In this document: piece by piece, positions 28,086-37,030 of the stretch | Numbering within the stretch: the first letter of the stretch is position 1 | Layout: each line of letters starts with the position of its first letter | Assembly: GCA_002360535.1 (NCBI GenBank) | Contig: DEQR01000020.1 | Span: forward strand, 16,076-80,075 | Source of the DNA: Thiobacillus sp. UBA3361 | GTDB taxonomy: Bacteria > Pseudomonadota > Gammaproteobacteria > Burkholderiales > Thiobacillaceae | Direction of reading: 5' to 3' | Length of the DNA stretch: 64,000 bases | Program-made: the position numbers and the translations under genes | Notes under the pieces: generated by a model | Told to the model about the DNA's origin: nothing | Databases searched by the model: none | The model's input: only the letters and a program-made list of their open reading frames with translations

Positions 28086-29312
28086 ATGCGGGAAAACAAG
28101 GAACTCATCGTCGGACTGGACATCGGCACTGCCAAGATCGTCGCCCTGGTGGCGGAGGTCTCGCCGGAGGGCGCCCTCAACATCCTGGGCATGGGACAGG
28201 CCCCGTCCCGGGGGCTTAAGAAGGGCGTGGTGGTGAACATCGAGGCCACCGTGGCCGCCATCCAGCGGGCCCTGGAAGAGGCCGAGCTGATGGCCAACTG
28301 CAAGATCACCCAGGTCTATGCCGGGGTCAGCGGTAGCCACATCCGCTCGCTCAACTCCCACGGCATGGTGCCCATCCGCGACCGGGAGGTGAGCCAGTCG
28401 GACGTGGACCGGGTGATCGAGACGGCCCGGGCGGTGAACATCTCCACCGACCAGCAGATCCTGCACGTGCTGCCCCAGGAATTCATCATCGACGGCCAGG
28501 AGGGTGTGCGCGAGCCCCTGGGCATGGCCGGCATCCGCCTGGAGGTGAAGGTGCACATCGTCACCGGCGCGGTGGCGGCGGCGCAGAACATCGTCAAATG
28601 CGTGCGCCGCTGCGGCCTGGAGGTGCGCGACCTGATCCTGCAACCCCTGGCCTCATCCCTGGCGGTGCTCAACGACGACGAGAAGGACCTGGGGGTGTGT
28701 CTGGTCGATATCGGCGGCGGCACCACCGACCTGGCCGTGTTCACCCGGGGCGCCATCCAGCACACGGCGGTGATCCCCATCGCCGGCGACCAGATCACCA
28801 ACGACATCGCCATGACCCTGCGCACCCCGACGCGCGAGGCAGACGACCTGAAGATCCGCCACGGCGTGGCCCTCAGGCAGCTGGCCGGGCGGGACATGAT
28901 CGAGGTGCCGGGCATCGGCGAACGCGGCCCGCGCATGCTGTCCCTGCAGATCCTCTCCGAGGTGATCGAGCCGCGCGTCGAGGAGCTCTACAGCCTGGTG
29001 CAGGCGGAACTGCGCCGCAGCGGCTTCGAGGAGCAGATCTCCTCGGGCCTCGTGCTGACCGGCGGTACCGCTCACATGAAGGGCATGGTGGAACTGGCCG
29101 AGGAGGTGTTCCACGTGCCGGTGCGCATGGGTGTGCCCGACTACGTGGGCGGCCTATCAGAGCGGGTGCGCAAGCCCGATTACGCAACCTGTGTCGGTCT
29201 GCTCATCGCCGGCATGGAAAAGCACGAACTGGAGCAGTCCCACAAGATGCAGGGTGCCGGCTTCGGGCAGGTGATGGAAAAGATGAAGTCGTGGTTCAAA
29301 CAGAATTTTTAG
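28086..29312 (+). CDS. ftsA: Cell division protein FtsA
   Basis: FtsA is an actin-like ATPase that tethers FtsZ to the membrane. The 408 residues show the phosphate-1 loop IVGLDIGTAKIVALV near residue 8, the inserted 1C domain, phosphate-2 CLVDIGGGTTDLAVF near residue 205, the adenosine loop VLTGGTAHMKGM near residue 322 and the amphipathic membrane helix at the C-terminus (EKMKSWFKQNF). The start has AAGGAAA upstream. An 83-base gap separates it from ftsZ. Confidence 0.96.
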   Translation: MRENKELIVGLDIGTAKIVALVAEVSPEGALNILGMGQAPSRGLKKGVVVNIEATVAAIQRALEEAELMANCKITQVYAGVSGSHIRSLNSHGMVPIRDREVSQSDVDRVIETARAVNISTDQQILHVLPQEFIIDGQEGVREPLGMAGIRLEVKVHIVTGAVAAAQNIVKCVRRCGLEVRDLILQPLASSLAVLNDDEKDLGVCLVDIGGGTTDLAVFTRGAIQHTAVIPIAGDQITNDIAMTLRTPTREADDLKIRHGVALRQLAGRDMIEVPGIGERGPRMLSLQILSEVIEPRVEELYSLVQAELRRSGFEEQISSGLVLTGGTAHMKGMVELAEEVFHVPVRMGVPDYVGGLSERVRKPDYATCVGLLIAGMEKHELEQSHKMQGAGFGQVMEKMKSWFKQNF

Positions 29313-29395
29313 GACTAGGGGCCTGGGCCTGAGGCCGGGGTAGCTAGGTTTTTATATGTTGTTTTTTCGTGCGCGTGTGACGAAGGAGGGTGGAA

Positions 29396-30601
29396 ATGCT
29401 TTTTGAACTGGAAGACATGCAGGCTCAGGATGCCGTCATCAAGGTGATCGGCGTCGGCGGCTGCGGCGGCAACGCCGTGGATCACATGATCGCCAAGGGC
29501 ATGACGGGGGTGGAGTTCATCACCATCAATACCGATGCCCAGGCCCTGCGCCGCAACCGGGCGCCGGTGCAGCTGCAGATCGGCAACAGCGCCACCAAGG
29601 GCCTGGGCGCAGGCGGACGACCCGAGGTTGGCCGCGAGGCCGCCCTGGAAGACCGCGAGCGCATCGCCGAGCTGATCGACGGCGCCGACATGCTGTTCAT
29701 CGCCGCCGGCATGGGCGGCGGAACCGGCACCGGCGCGGCCCCCGTGGTGGCCGAGGTGGCCAAGGACCTGGGCATCCTGGCCGTGGCCGTGGTCACCAAG
29801 CCTTTCATGTTCGAGCAGGCCAAGCGTTCCCGCTCCGCCGAGCAGGGCCTCAAGTCCCTGGGCGAACAGGTGGATTCCCTGATCGTCATCCCCAACGAAA
29901 AGCTGCGCGAGGTATTGGGCGGCAAGACCAAGCTGACCGACGCCTTCTCGGCCGCCAACGACGTGCTGCACAGCGCCGTCTCAGGCATCGCCGAGATCAT
30001 CAGCAACCCGGGCATGATCAACGTGGATTTCGCCGATGTGCGCACGGTGATGAGCGAGGTGGGCATGGCCATGATGGGTTCCGCCACCGCCGAGGGCGAG
30101 GGCCGCGCGCGCGTCGCCGCCGAGGCCGCCGTCAAGAGCCCACTGCTGGAAAACGTCGATCTGCGCGGCGCGCGCGGCGTGGTGGTGAACATCACCTCCG
30201 ACGACAGCCTGACCCTGGACGAGTACTACGAGGTGATGGAGACCATCAAGAGTTTCACCGCCGAGGAGGCCACGGTCATCGTCGGCACCGCCCTGGACGA
30301 GGAACTGGGTGACACCATCCGCGTCACCATGGTGGCCACCGGCCTGGGCAACCCGGTCAACAAGGCGCAGCCCAGGCCGCAGGTGGTGATCGACAACTCC
30401 ACCCTGCGCGCCACCGGCACCTACGACCTGGGGCCGGCCATGCAGGTGGGCTACGACCCGGAACGGGACTACGACACCCCGTCCGTGATCCGTGGCAACC
30501 CCAACCGGCAGCAGCGCGCCATGGCCGCCATGGACGCCGCCCAGGCGCAGGGAATCGACACCCTGGACATCCCCGCCTTCCTGCGCAAACAGGCGGATTG
30601 A
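29396..30601 (+). CDS. ftsZ: Cell division GTPase FtsZ
   Basis: FtsZ polymerises into the cytokinetic ring. The 401-residue protein has KVIGVGGCGGNAVDHM near residue 15, the tubulin signature GGGTGTGAAPV near residue 105, NVDFADV with the synergy loop, and the conserved C-terminal peptide DIPAFLRKQAD that binds FtsA and ZipA. I place the start at ATG 29396, five bases after AAGGAGGG, rather than at the GTG at 29390 inside the ribosome binding site. The upstream gap (29313-29395) has T-rich runs (29349-29368) that could hold a weak promoter. Confidence 0.97.
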   Translation: MLFELEDMQAQDAVIKVIGVGGCGGNAVDHMIAKGMTGVEFITINTDAQALRRNRAPVQLQIGNSATKGLGAGGRPEVGREAALEDRERIAELIDGADMLFIAAGMGGGTGTGAAPVVAEVAKDLGILAVAVVTKPFMFEQAKRSRSAEQGLKSLGEQVDSLIVIPNEKLREVLGGKTKLTDAFSAANDVLHSAVSGIAEIISNPGMINVDFADVRTVMSEVGMAMMGSATAEGEGRARVAAEAAVKSPLLENVDLRGARGVVVNITSDDSLTLDEYYEVMETIKSFTAEEATVIVGTALDEELGDTIRVTMVATGLGNPVNKAQPRPQVVIDNSTLRATGTYDLGPAMQVGYDPERDYDTPSVIRGNPNRQQRAMAAMDAAQAQGIDTLDIPAFLRKQAD

Positions 30602-30698
30602 CCCGGCATGTGGCGGTTGGCCGACAAACCGCGAACGCGCACCCTCCCGCGCGCCAGCCAGCCGCCGCCTCCGCCCGCCGAACCACTAGAATAAGTGC

Positions 30699-31613
30699 AT
30701 GATCAGACAACGCACTCTAAAGACCCTTGTCCGCGCCACCGGTGTGGGCCTACACACCGGACGCAAGGTGGAACTCACCCTGCGCCCTGCCCAGGCCGGC
30801 ACCGGTCTTGTTTTCCGGCGCCTGGACCTGGATCCGCCAGGGGAGCTGCGCGTCTCCCCCGACCTGGTGACCGACACTCTGCTCTGTTCCGCCCTGGAAC
30901 GGGACGGCGTCAAGATCGCCACCGTGGAACACCTGATGTCCGCCCTGGCCGGGCTGGGCATCGACAATCTGTACATCGACCTGACCGCCCCCGAGGTCCC
31001 CATCCTGGATGGCTCGGCCGCGCCTTTCATCTACCTGTTGCAATCCGCCGGCCTGGAAGAACAGGACGCACCCAAGCGCTACATCCGCATCAAACACCCG
31101 GTGCGCGTCGAAGAGAGCGACAAGTGGGCCGAATTCACCCCCCACGACGGCTTCCGCCTGACCTTCCGCATCGCCTTCGACCACCCGGTGCTGCGCCATT
31201 CCGGGCAGGAATACAGCATTGATTTCGCCACCGACTCCTATATCCGGGAGATCAGCCGGGCACGTACCTTCGGCTTCATGCGCGATGTGGAATACCTGCG
31301 CAGCCGCGGCCTGGCCCTGGGCGGCACCCTGGACAACGCGGTGGTGATGGACGAATACCGGGTGATCAACGAGGGTGGACTGCGTTACTCCGACGAATTC
31401 GTGAAGCACAAGGTGCTGGACGCCATCGGCGACCTGTACCTGGTGGGTCACCCCATCATCGGCGCCTTCACCGCCTACAAATCGGGGCATGGACTGAACA
31501 ACAAGCTGCTGCGCGCCCTGATGGCGGACAGCACGGCCTGGGAGTGGGTGGAATTCGCTGACCGGCGTGCCGCGCCGGCCGGGGTGGCGAGGCTGCACAC
31601 CCTACCCACCTGA
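30699..31613 (+). CDS. lpxC: UDP-3-O-acyl-N-acetylglucosamine deacetylase
   Basis: LpxC is the zinc deacetylase that commits to lipid A synthesis. The 304 residues show the start [20 protein letters not shown], the first zinc His in [16 protein letters not shown] near residue 78, [26 protein letters not shown] with the HxxxD zinc pair near residue 235, and [18 protein letters not shown] with the catalytic His. A TAGAAT hexamer at 30687-30692 may be a -10 box, but no -35 is clear. The TGA overlaps the ATG of a small downstream gene by one base. Confidence 0.96.
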   Translation: MIRQRTLKTLVRATGVGLHTGRKVELTLRPAQAGTGLVFRRLDLDPPGELRVSPDLVTDTLLCSALERDGVKIATVEHLMSALAGLGIDNLYIDLTAPEVPILDGSAAPFIYLLQSAGLEEQDAPKRYIRIKHPVRVEESDKWAEFTPHDGFRLTFRIAFDHPVLRHSGQEYSIDFATDSYIREISRARTFGFMRDVEYLRSRGLALGGTLDNAVVMDEYRVINEGGLRYSDEFVKHKVLDAIGDLYLVGHPIIGAFTAYKSGHGLNNKLLRALMADSTAWEWVEFADRRAAPAGVARLHTLPT

Positions 31614-31792
31614 TGTTCGGTCTGCGCCTGCTGCTGCTATTCCTCGGCGCGGCCCTGGTGACCAGCCTGCTGGGCTACGCCCTCAGCAAGGATCGGCGCT
31701 GGCTCGACGTCTTCAACTTCACCGTCAAGACCGGCATCGCCGTAGGTGTGGTATTGGGCCTGATCTTTCTGCTGGCACGCTTCATGATCTAA
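31613..31792 (+). CDS. Small two-TM membrane protein (59 aa) coupled to lpxC
   Basis: This short open frame starts at the ATG that shares one base with the lpxC stop (TGATG). The 59 residues form two hydrophobic helices, at about residues 4-23 (LRLLLLFLGAALVTSLLGYA) and 40-58 (TGIAVGVVLGLIFLLARFMI), with a basic turn SKDRRW between them. The tight overlap, lack of rare codons and clean two-helix design suggest a real gene translated with lpxC. I do not know the family. A role in envelope biology is only suggested by its neighbour. Confidence 0.6.
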   Translation: MFGLRLLLLFLGAALVTSLLGYALSKDRRWLDVFNFTVKTGIAVGVVLGLIFLLARFMI

Positions 31793-31794
31793 AA

Positions 31795-31834
31795 GATTGG
31801 CGAGGGCAAGCCTCGATTCAGGGCCTGCCCAATC
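31795..31834. terminator. Candidate bidirectional hairpin between lpxC unit and pilQ
   Basis: GATTGG (31795-31800) pairs with CCAATC (31829-31834), and inside this CGAGG (31801-31805) pairs with CCTCG (31811-31815). It lies between convergent transcription units. There is no T-run, so its function as a terminator is uncertain. Confidence 0.4.
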
Positions 31835-31847
31835 ATGCCATTCCCTT

Positions 31848-34043
31848 TTACTGAAAGAGGATCGCCTCGTCCAGCACCCGGGGGGTGAGGAAGATGAGCA
31901 GTTCAGTTTTATTATCAATCTTGCTGCTGTCACGGAAGAAAAAGCCCAGAAAAGGTAGATCACCTAAGAACGGCACTTTGTTCGTGTCATTCCGGACAGT
32001 CTGCTCGAAAATACCGCCTAATATTGCCGTTTCGCCATTCTTGACCCTTACCTGGGTCTTCACCCGTTTCTTGTTAATCGCGAACCCTGCGGTACCTGCT
32101 TCCTCGCCCCTTGAGTCTTTTGTCACCTCGACATCCAGGATGATGTTGTCGTTGTTCAGTACCTGTGGATCAACCAAGAGGCAGAGTACCGCGTTCCTAA
32201 ACGTCGTCTGGGTCCCGCTATTGGAAACGGTTGTATAGGGAATCTCCTCACCCTGTAGGATCACAGCCGGTTTCTGGTTCTGGGTGATGACGCGTGGATT
32301 GGACAAGACCTTGCCACGTTTGTCCGCCTCAAGCGCCTGCAGTTCAAGATTAAGGATGGCATTACCAGCCGCCTCTATGATCGAGAAACCAATTGCTCCC
32401 CCTACCCCAGTTGTTCCGTTTGAAGAATTAGGTAGGTTTACGTTCAGAGGAGTTGTGCCACTCACACTGGTCCCACTTGCACCCGTATTTGCATCACTTA
32501 CGCTACCGGATATACCTGCACGAGTACTGTTAGGCCCACCAGTCCGCCCCTTGAATCCCAGCTTGGCCCCCAGTGACCGATTGAAATTGTCATCAGCAAT
32601 CACCACACGTGCCTCAATCATGACCTGCTTGGAGGGCACATCCACGGTCTCCAGCAAGGACTTGGCCTCGCGAATCTTGCTTGGCGTGTCCTGCACGAAG
32701 AGGGTGTTGGTCTTGAGATCGAAGGAAGTGGTGCCCCGTTTGGAAAGGATGCGCTGCGCTGTGCTTCCACCACCTGTGCTGGTTGTCTGAGCTGAGGTAG
32801 TGCCACCGATACCCGTGGCGGTTGTTTCACAGGACACGGCTTGTCCACTAGGACCAGATTTCGTTAAGGATTGACCGTTCAAGATGGCCTGGGCTTCATC
32901 AGCGCGAAGGTAATTCAGTCGGATATAGTCAACCTGCATGTCCTCCAGATCGGCGATCTGCTGCTTCGCCTCCAACTCCAGCTTCTCCTTGGCGGCCAGC
33001 TCATCGCGCGGCGCGACCCAGATGACGTTGCCGGAGACGCGCTTGTCCAGACCCTTGGCGCGCAGGATGATGTCCAGGGCCTGATCCCAGGGCACATCCT
33101 TCAGCCGCAGCGTCAGCGAGCCGGAGACCGTGTCGCTGGTGATGATGTTCAGGCCGGTGAAGTCGGCGATGACCTGCAGCACGGCCCGCACATCGACGTT
33201 CTGGAAGTTCAGGGAGAGCTTTTCGCCACTGTAGCGGGGACGATCCACCGCGGCGGCCTGGACATTGTCCAGGTTGCGCAGTTCGAGGATGAACTGGTTG
33301 TCCATCTGGTAAGCGGAATAGTCCCATTTGCCGCCGGGCGTCACCTTCATGCGCGTGTTCTTGCCCTGGGTGAAGGTTTCCACGAGTTGCACGGGGGTGG
33401 CGAAGTCCGCCACGTCCAGCTTGCGCTGTAGCGAAGCGGGCAAGGCGGTGTTCAGGAAGTCCACCACGATGGCGCGGGACTGTTCCTTGATGTCCAGACC
33501 CACGCCGGCCTCGGACAGGGTGACGATGATGCGTCCCTCGCCGTCCTTGCCGCGCTTGAACTCCACGTCGCGCACGGCCAGACCGCGGCTGGGCACGGCC
33601 GGGGCGAAATGCGCGGGTGCCTTTTCGCCCTCCGCGACCTGTTCCCCCTTCACCGCCACCAGTACATGCTTGCCGGCCTGGCGGACGTCGTATTGGGCGG
33701 GTCCGGTCAGATCCAGGACCACACGTGTCCGTTCACCGGACTGCATCACGTTGTAGGACTTGATCACCCCCTGACTGACACTCTCGCCGAAACGGCCGAG
33801 GCCGTTTGCCGTCTGCGGGAAGTCGAGCACGATGCGATGCGGATTGGCGATGGTGAAGTGCACCGGGCTGGCGGCCAGGTCCTCCTTGAAGGACAGCTTG
33901 ACTACCCGGCTGTCGTCCTGGCCCTGGGCAACGGAAATGGCGGTGATCTGGTTGCCGACGGCGGCCTGAGCCATGCCGGCTGCCAGGGTGAGCAGCCAGG
34001 CTAGGATGGGGATGAACAGTCGTAAGGGTCGTGTCATTTTCAT
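31848..34043 (-). CDS. pilQ: Type IV pilus outer-membrane secretin PilQ
   Basis: PilQ forms the outer-membrane pore for the pilus. I start the 731-residue protein at 34043, giving a signal peptide (RPLRLFIPILAWLLTLAAGMAQA). The upstream in-frame codons overlap pilP. AMIN-type beta domains follow (VVKLSFKEDLAASPVHF, RIIVTLSEAGVGLDI), then the STN/N0 segment ISLNFQNVDVRAVLQVIAD-like at about residues 285-310, N1, and the secretin core (VLSNPRVITQNQKPAVILQGEEIPY, VKNGETAILGGIF, VPFLGDLPFLGFFF). Ser/Thr/Gly-rich stretches sit within the secretin half. The 3' half (31848 to about 32950) is visibly less GC-rich than the 5' half. Confidence 0.94.
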   Translation of the reverse strand: MKMTRPLRLFIPILAWLLTLAAGMAQAAVGNQITAISVAQGQDDSRVVKLSFKEDLAASPVHFTIANPHRIVLDFPQTANGLGRFGESVSQGVIKSYNVMQSGERTRVVLDLTGPAQYDVRQAGKHVLVAVKGEQVAEGEKAPAHFAPAVPSRGLAVRDVEFKRGKDGEGRIIVTLSEAGVGLDIKEQSRAIVVDFLNTALPASLQRKLDVADFATPVQLVETFTQGKNTRMKVTPGGKWDYSAYQMDNQFILELRNLDNVQAAAVDRPRYSGEKLSLNFQNVDVRAVLQVIADFTGLNIITSDTVSGSLTLRLKDVPWDQALDIILRAKGLDKRVSGNVIWVAPRDELAAKEKLELEAKQQIADLEDMQVDYIRLNYLRADEAQAILNGQSLTKSGPSGQAVSCETTATGIGGTTSAQTTSTGGGSTAQRILSKRGTTSFDLKTNTLFVQDTPSKIREAKSLLETVDVPSKQVMIEARVVIADDNFNRSLGAKLGFKGRTGGPNSTRAGISGSVSDANTGASGTSVSGTTPLNVNLPNSSNGTTGVGGAIGFSIIEAAGNAILNLELQALEADKRGKVLSNPRVITQNQKPAVILQGEEIPYTTVSNSGTQTTFRNAVLCLLVDPQVLNNDNIILDVEVTKDSRGEEAGTAGFAINKKRVKTQVRVKNGETAILGGIFEQTVRNDTNKVPFLGDLPFLGFFFRDSSKIDNKTELLIFLTPRVLDEAILFQ

Positions 34044-34056
34044 GGTCCTGCCTCGG

Positions 34057-34560
34057 TCATTCCTGCAAAGCCAGGCTGGCGTTGGCTTCTGCCCAGTCGC
34101 CGGCGCTGTCCTGAATGGTTTCCTTGATTTGGGTCTCGGTCTCGGTGATGCCCGTGACCACACCGAAGTTCTGCCCGATGTGATCACCCTTGCGCACCCG
34201 GTACAGCGTATTGTCCGGCGTACGGATGAGGGCGTAACGCTCCTTGCCCTTGTTCAGCGTGCCCACCATGCGCAAGCCGTCCAGTGCATAAGCCTCCAGG
34301 GGCTCCTTGGGGCGGGACAGGTCGGGTTGCAGACCGCCTCCGCCCACACGCGTCGGACGCAGATTACGCGGCCGGAAGGGGTCAGGGAGATCGGCGGGAT
34401 CGTAGATGAAGGCATCGGCAGGCTTGATGCTCGGCAGGGGTTCCAGGGTCTCCGCCCGATCCTTGCCGGTTTCCGCCATGAATTGGCGCAAATCGGCATC
34501 GTTGCCGCCACAGCCATACAGAAGCCAGCCGCAGACGGCGAAGACAAAAAATTTTCTCAT
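34057..34560 (-). CDS. pilP: Type IV pilus assembly lipoprotein PilP
   Basis: PilP is an inner-membrane lipoprotein that links the PilNO complex to the PilQ secretin. The 167-residue protein has a short signal sequence with lipobox LYGC at residue 17, a flexible Pro-rich linker (PADLPDPFRPRNLRP) and a C-terminal beta-sandwich domain from about residue 90 (LRMVGTLNKGKERYALIRTPDNTLYRVRKGD-like HQ pattern). The stop is 13 bases from the pilQ start and the start overlaps pilO by 4 bases. Confidence 0.93.
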   Translation of the reverse strand: MRKFFVFAVCGWLLYGCGGNDADLRQFMAETGKDRAETLEPLPSIKPADAFIYDPADLPDPFRPRNLRPTRVGGGGLQPDLSRPKEPLEAYALDGLRMVGTLNKGKERYALIRTPDNTLYRVRKGDHIGQNFGVVTGITETETQIKETIQDSAGDWAEANASLALQE

Positions 34561-35171
34561 GGTTTCTTGCCTCCCCCGGCCTGGTCCTGCATCTCCTCTT
34601 CATCGAGATAGCGATAGGTATGCAGGGTGGCATCCAGCGCCAGTTTGCCATCCTTGGCCGGCACCAATCCGACGTTGTGCACGGTGACGATGCGCGGCAG
34701 GCGGGCCAGGTCGCTGACGAATCCGGCGATGTCATGGTAGCCGCCGGTGACCTTGATGGTGACAGGCAGGGTGGCATAGAAGTCGGCGAACGCCTCGACT
34801 TCCGGCCGGAACAGATCGAAGTCCAGGCCCCGGCCCACCCCCACCTGGTTGATGTCGGTCAGCAGGGCGTCCATTTCCGACTTATTGGGCAGCTGCTTGA
34901 GGAGGGAGGACAGGGACTGTTCGGTCTCGTCGTAGCGTTGCTTGTAGGTGGCGTAATGGAAGACCTGACGCTTCTTTTGGGTATAAACCTCGCGTAGGGA
35001 GTTCTCCTCATTGCGGCTTGCCTCCAACTCGGTCAGGGCATGCGACCAATCCAGGTAATAACCCAGGCCGACGATGAACAGGAACAAAAAACCAAACACG
35101 ACGGCCTTGACCGGGACGGGCGCGCGGGCCAGATCCTTGAAATCCAGATTGTTGAGATCGGACAGGTTCAT
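34557..35171 (-). CDS. pilO: Type IV pilus alignment protein PilO
   Basis: PilO dimerises with PilN in the inner-membrane alignment platform. The 204 residues have a cytoplasmic start (MNLSDLNNLDFKDL), a transmembrane helix at about residues 23-42 (VKAVVFGFLFLFIVGLGYYL), a coiled-coil segment at about 45-95 and a ferredoxin-like periplasmic domain ending with LALDATLHTYRYLDEEE. It overlaps pilN and pilP by 4 bases each. Confidence 0.93.
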   Translation of the reverse strand: MNLSDLNNLDFKDLARAPVPVKAVVFGFLFLFIVGLGYYLDWSHALTELEASRNEENSLREVYTQKKRQVFHYATYKQRYDETEQSLSSLLKQLPNKSEMDALLTDINQVGVGRGLDFDLFRPEVEAFADFYATLPVTIKVTGGYHDIAGFVSDLARLPRIVTVHNVGLVPAKDGKLALDATLHTYRYLDEEEMQDQAGGGKKP

Positions 35172-35749
35172 GGCTTCCCTGCCTCCCCGACGTTACCGCC
35201 ATCTTGCTTGGTCTGCTGCACGGTGAGATTGAATTCGCTCACCCGCATCTTCTCCTGTTCGGCGGCACGCACCTCGACGAGGTTAGGGGTTTCCAGCCAG
35301 GGAGACTCTTCCAGGTTGCGCATCAGGCTCGAGACCCTGGCGCTGGACTGGGCGTAACCCTGCAACGCCAGCTGGTCGCCGGACTGCTTCAGCGACTTCA
35401 GATAAAGCCCCTCGGGGATCCTGCGCGCCAATTCATCGAACAGATGTACCGTCTCGGCACGGTTGGTCTGCAGGGATTCCACCACGTTCTTGCGCGCCAG
35501 CAGGGCCTGGGTCTTTTGCTTCAACGTCTTGATTTCTTCGATCTGCTTGTCCAGAACCGCCGTTTCCTGGCGCAGCAGGTTGTTGCGTCCATCCTGATTG
35601 GCTTTGGCCGTGGCGATGATCATGTGACCGACCCCCACCGCCACTGCCCCGAAGATGGCCGACGCCGCCAGCATGGCCACAAACAGGCGTTGCTGCTGTG
35701 CGCGCTTGATCTGCCGATGGGGCAGCAGGTTGATGCGTATGGCGCTCAT
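35168..35749 (-). CDS. pilN: Type IV pilus alignment protein PilN
   Basis: PilN anchors the platform and binds PilM through its N-terminal peptide. The 193-residue protein begins MSAIRINLLPHRQIKR, the INLLPxR motif that docks into PilM. A transmembrane helix follows at about residues 22-43, then a coiled coil (about 50-90) and a periplasmic domain with RIPEGLYLKSLKQSGDQLALQG. It overlaps pilM and pilO by 4 bases each. Confidence 0.94.
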   Translation of the reverse strand: MSAIRINLLPHRQIKRAQQQRLFVAMLAASAIFGAVAVGVGHMIIATAKANQDGRNNLLRQETAVLDKQIEEIKTLKQKTQALLARKNVVESLQTNRAETVHLFDELARRIPEGLYLKSLKQSGDQLALQGYAQSSARVSSLMRNLEESPWLETPNLVEVRAAEQEKMRVSEFNLTVQQTKQDGGNVGEAGKP

Positions 35750-36825
35750 GATAGATCGAACTTCCGCAGGGCCAGGCCACAGGCCACGAACAGGGCGGGC
35801 GCATCCGCCGCCAGGTTGCGAGGCGTGACATGGTCGGAGGACACGGCCATCTTGGCAAAGGGGTTGGCGATCAGGGTGCTGGTTTGCAGCTTGCCGTGTA
35901 TCACGTCATCCAGCCCCGGTATGGCGGCGCAACCCCCGGCCAGCAGGATGTGATCCACGCTTTGCAGGGAGGTGGCCGAGAAGAACAACTGCATAGCCCG
36001 ACCGATCTCCAGGGCCACGGAATCCAGAAAGGGTTGCAGGACCTCCGACTCGTAGCTGTCCGGCAGCAGCCCCTTACGCTTGGCGTCCTCCGCCTCTTCG
36101 GTCGCCAGATCGAAGCGGCGCGAAATCTCATGGGTCAGTGCATTGCCCCCCAGGACATGCTCCCGCTGATAAACCAATTCGTGGTTATGGATGACGCTGA
36201 CATGAGTGGTGTTGGCCCCGATATCGACGATGGCCACGGTCTGCCCCTTGCCCTGTTCGGGCAACTGGAAGGCCATTTGCTCATAGGCCGTCAGGGTGGC
36301 GAAGGTATCCACATCCATGACGACGGCCTTGAGGCCGACCGCCTCGGCCAGGGCTACCCGCTCCTCCACCCGCTCGCGACGCGAGATCACGATCAGGGCT
36401 TCGTTCTCCTCGGGGTTGCGGGTGGTGGGACCGAGGATCTGATAGTCCAGGCTCACCTCATCCATAGGGAATGAGGCCATCTGGTTGGCCTCGGCCGTCA
36501 CCTGGGTCTCGAGTTCGCTCTCCGACGCTTGGGCGGGAACAATAATCTTCTTGGTGATGACCGCCGAAGCCGGCAGGGCCAGAGCGACATTGCGCGTGCG
36601 CGTCTTCATGGCCTTGAAGGCCTCGCTCATGGCGGCCTCGACCACATCGGACTTGGCGATGTTGCCGTCGGTCAGCGCATCTTTGGGCAACGGCTTGATG
36701 GCATAACGCTCGACCCGCAGCATGCCTTTGCCGCTGTCGGCCAGTTCAAGCATTTTTACGGCCGATGAGCTAATATCCACCCCGATCAGGGATTTCGCCG
36801 CCCGGCTCAACAGATCAAGCTGCAA
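35746..36825 (-). CDS. pilM: Type IV pilus cytoplasmic actin-like protein PilM
   Basis: PilM is an FtsA-like protein on the cytoplasmic side of the pilus alignment complex and binds the PilN N-terminus. The 359 residues start with LIGVDISSSAVKMLEL (phosphate-1 loop), contain VAIVDIGANTTHVSV near residue 195 and HILLAGGCAAIPGLDDVI near residue 300. It is the first gene of pilMNOPQ and is divergent from ponA across a 205-base AT-rich gap. Confidence 0.95.
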   Translation of the reverse strand: MQLDLLSRAAKSLIGVDISSSAVKMLELADSGKGMLRVERYAIKPLPKDALTDGNIAKSDVVEAAMSEAFKAMKTRTRNVALALPASAVITKKIIVPAQASESELETQVTAEANQMASFPMDEVSLDYQILGPTTRNPEENEALIVISRRERVEERVALAEAVGLKAVVMDVDTFATLTAYEQMAFQLPEQGKGQTVAIVDIGANTTHVSVIHNHELVYQREHVLGGNALTHEISRRFDLATEEAEDAKRKGLLPDSYESEVLQPFLDSVALEIGRAMQLFFSATSLQSVDHILLAGGCAAIPGLDDVIHGKLQTSTLIANPFAKMAVSSDHVTPRNLAADAPALFVACGLALRKFDLS

Positions 36826-37030
36826 GTTAGATGGTCCTTTTTCCTGACGCGCGCTCGCTACGCTTCATGTGCTCGCCTGCTTGCAGTCTCATCCGCGCGG
36901 GTTGTTGTTTATACCGGTTGCACACACCATGGTTCAGTAGTTTAAGGTACTGAATTAATTTGTATCGCCAAATCCTAGCAATCTCTAGTTTTTTTGCACA
37001 CCCTTTTATCTCTGAAAATTCAGAATCGAG
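36826..37030. promoter_or_regulatory. Divergent pilM/ponA intergenic region
   Basis: The 205-base gap is AT-rich from about 36900 to 37020, unlike the surrounding coding DNA, as expected for a divergent promoter region. On the minus strand a TATAAA (36910 to 36905) could be the -10 of pilM with a weak CTGAAC-like -35. On the plus strand no hexamer pair is convincing. No terminator or repeat is evident. Confidence 0.45.

Noticed and set aside
29313..29368. Terminator between ftsA and ftsZ
   Set aside because: T-runs are present, but the preceding GC-rich stretch forms only a 4-base stem; a strong terminator inside the division operon is also unlikely.
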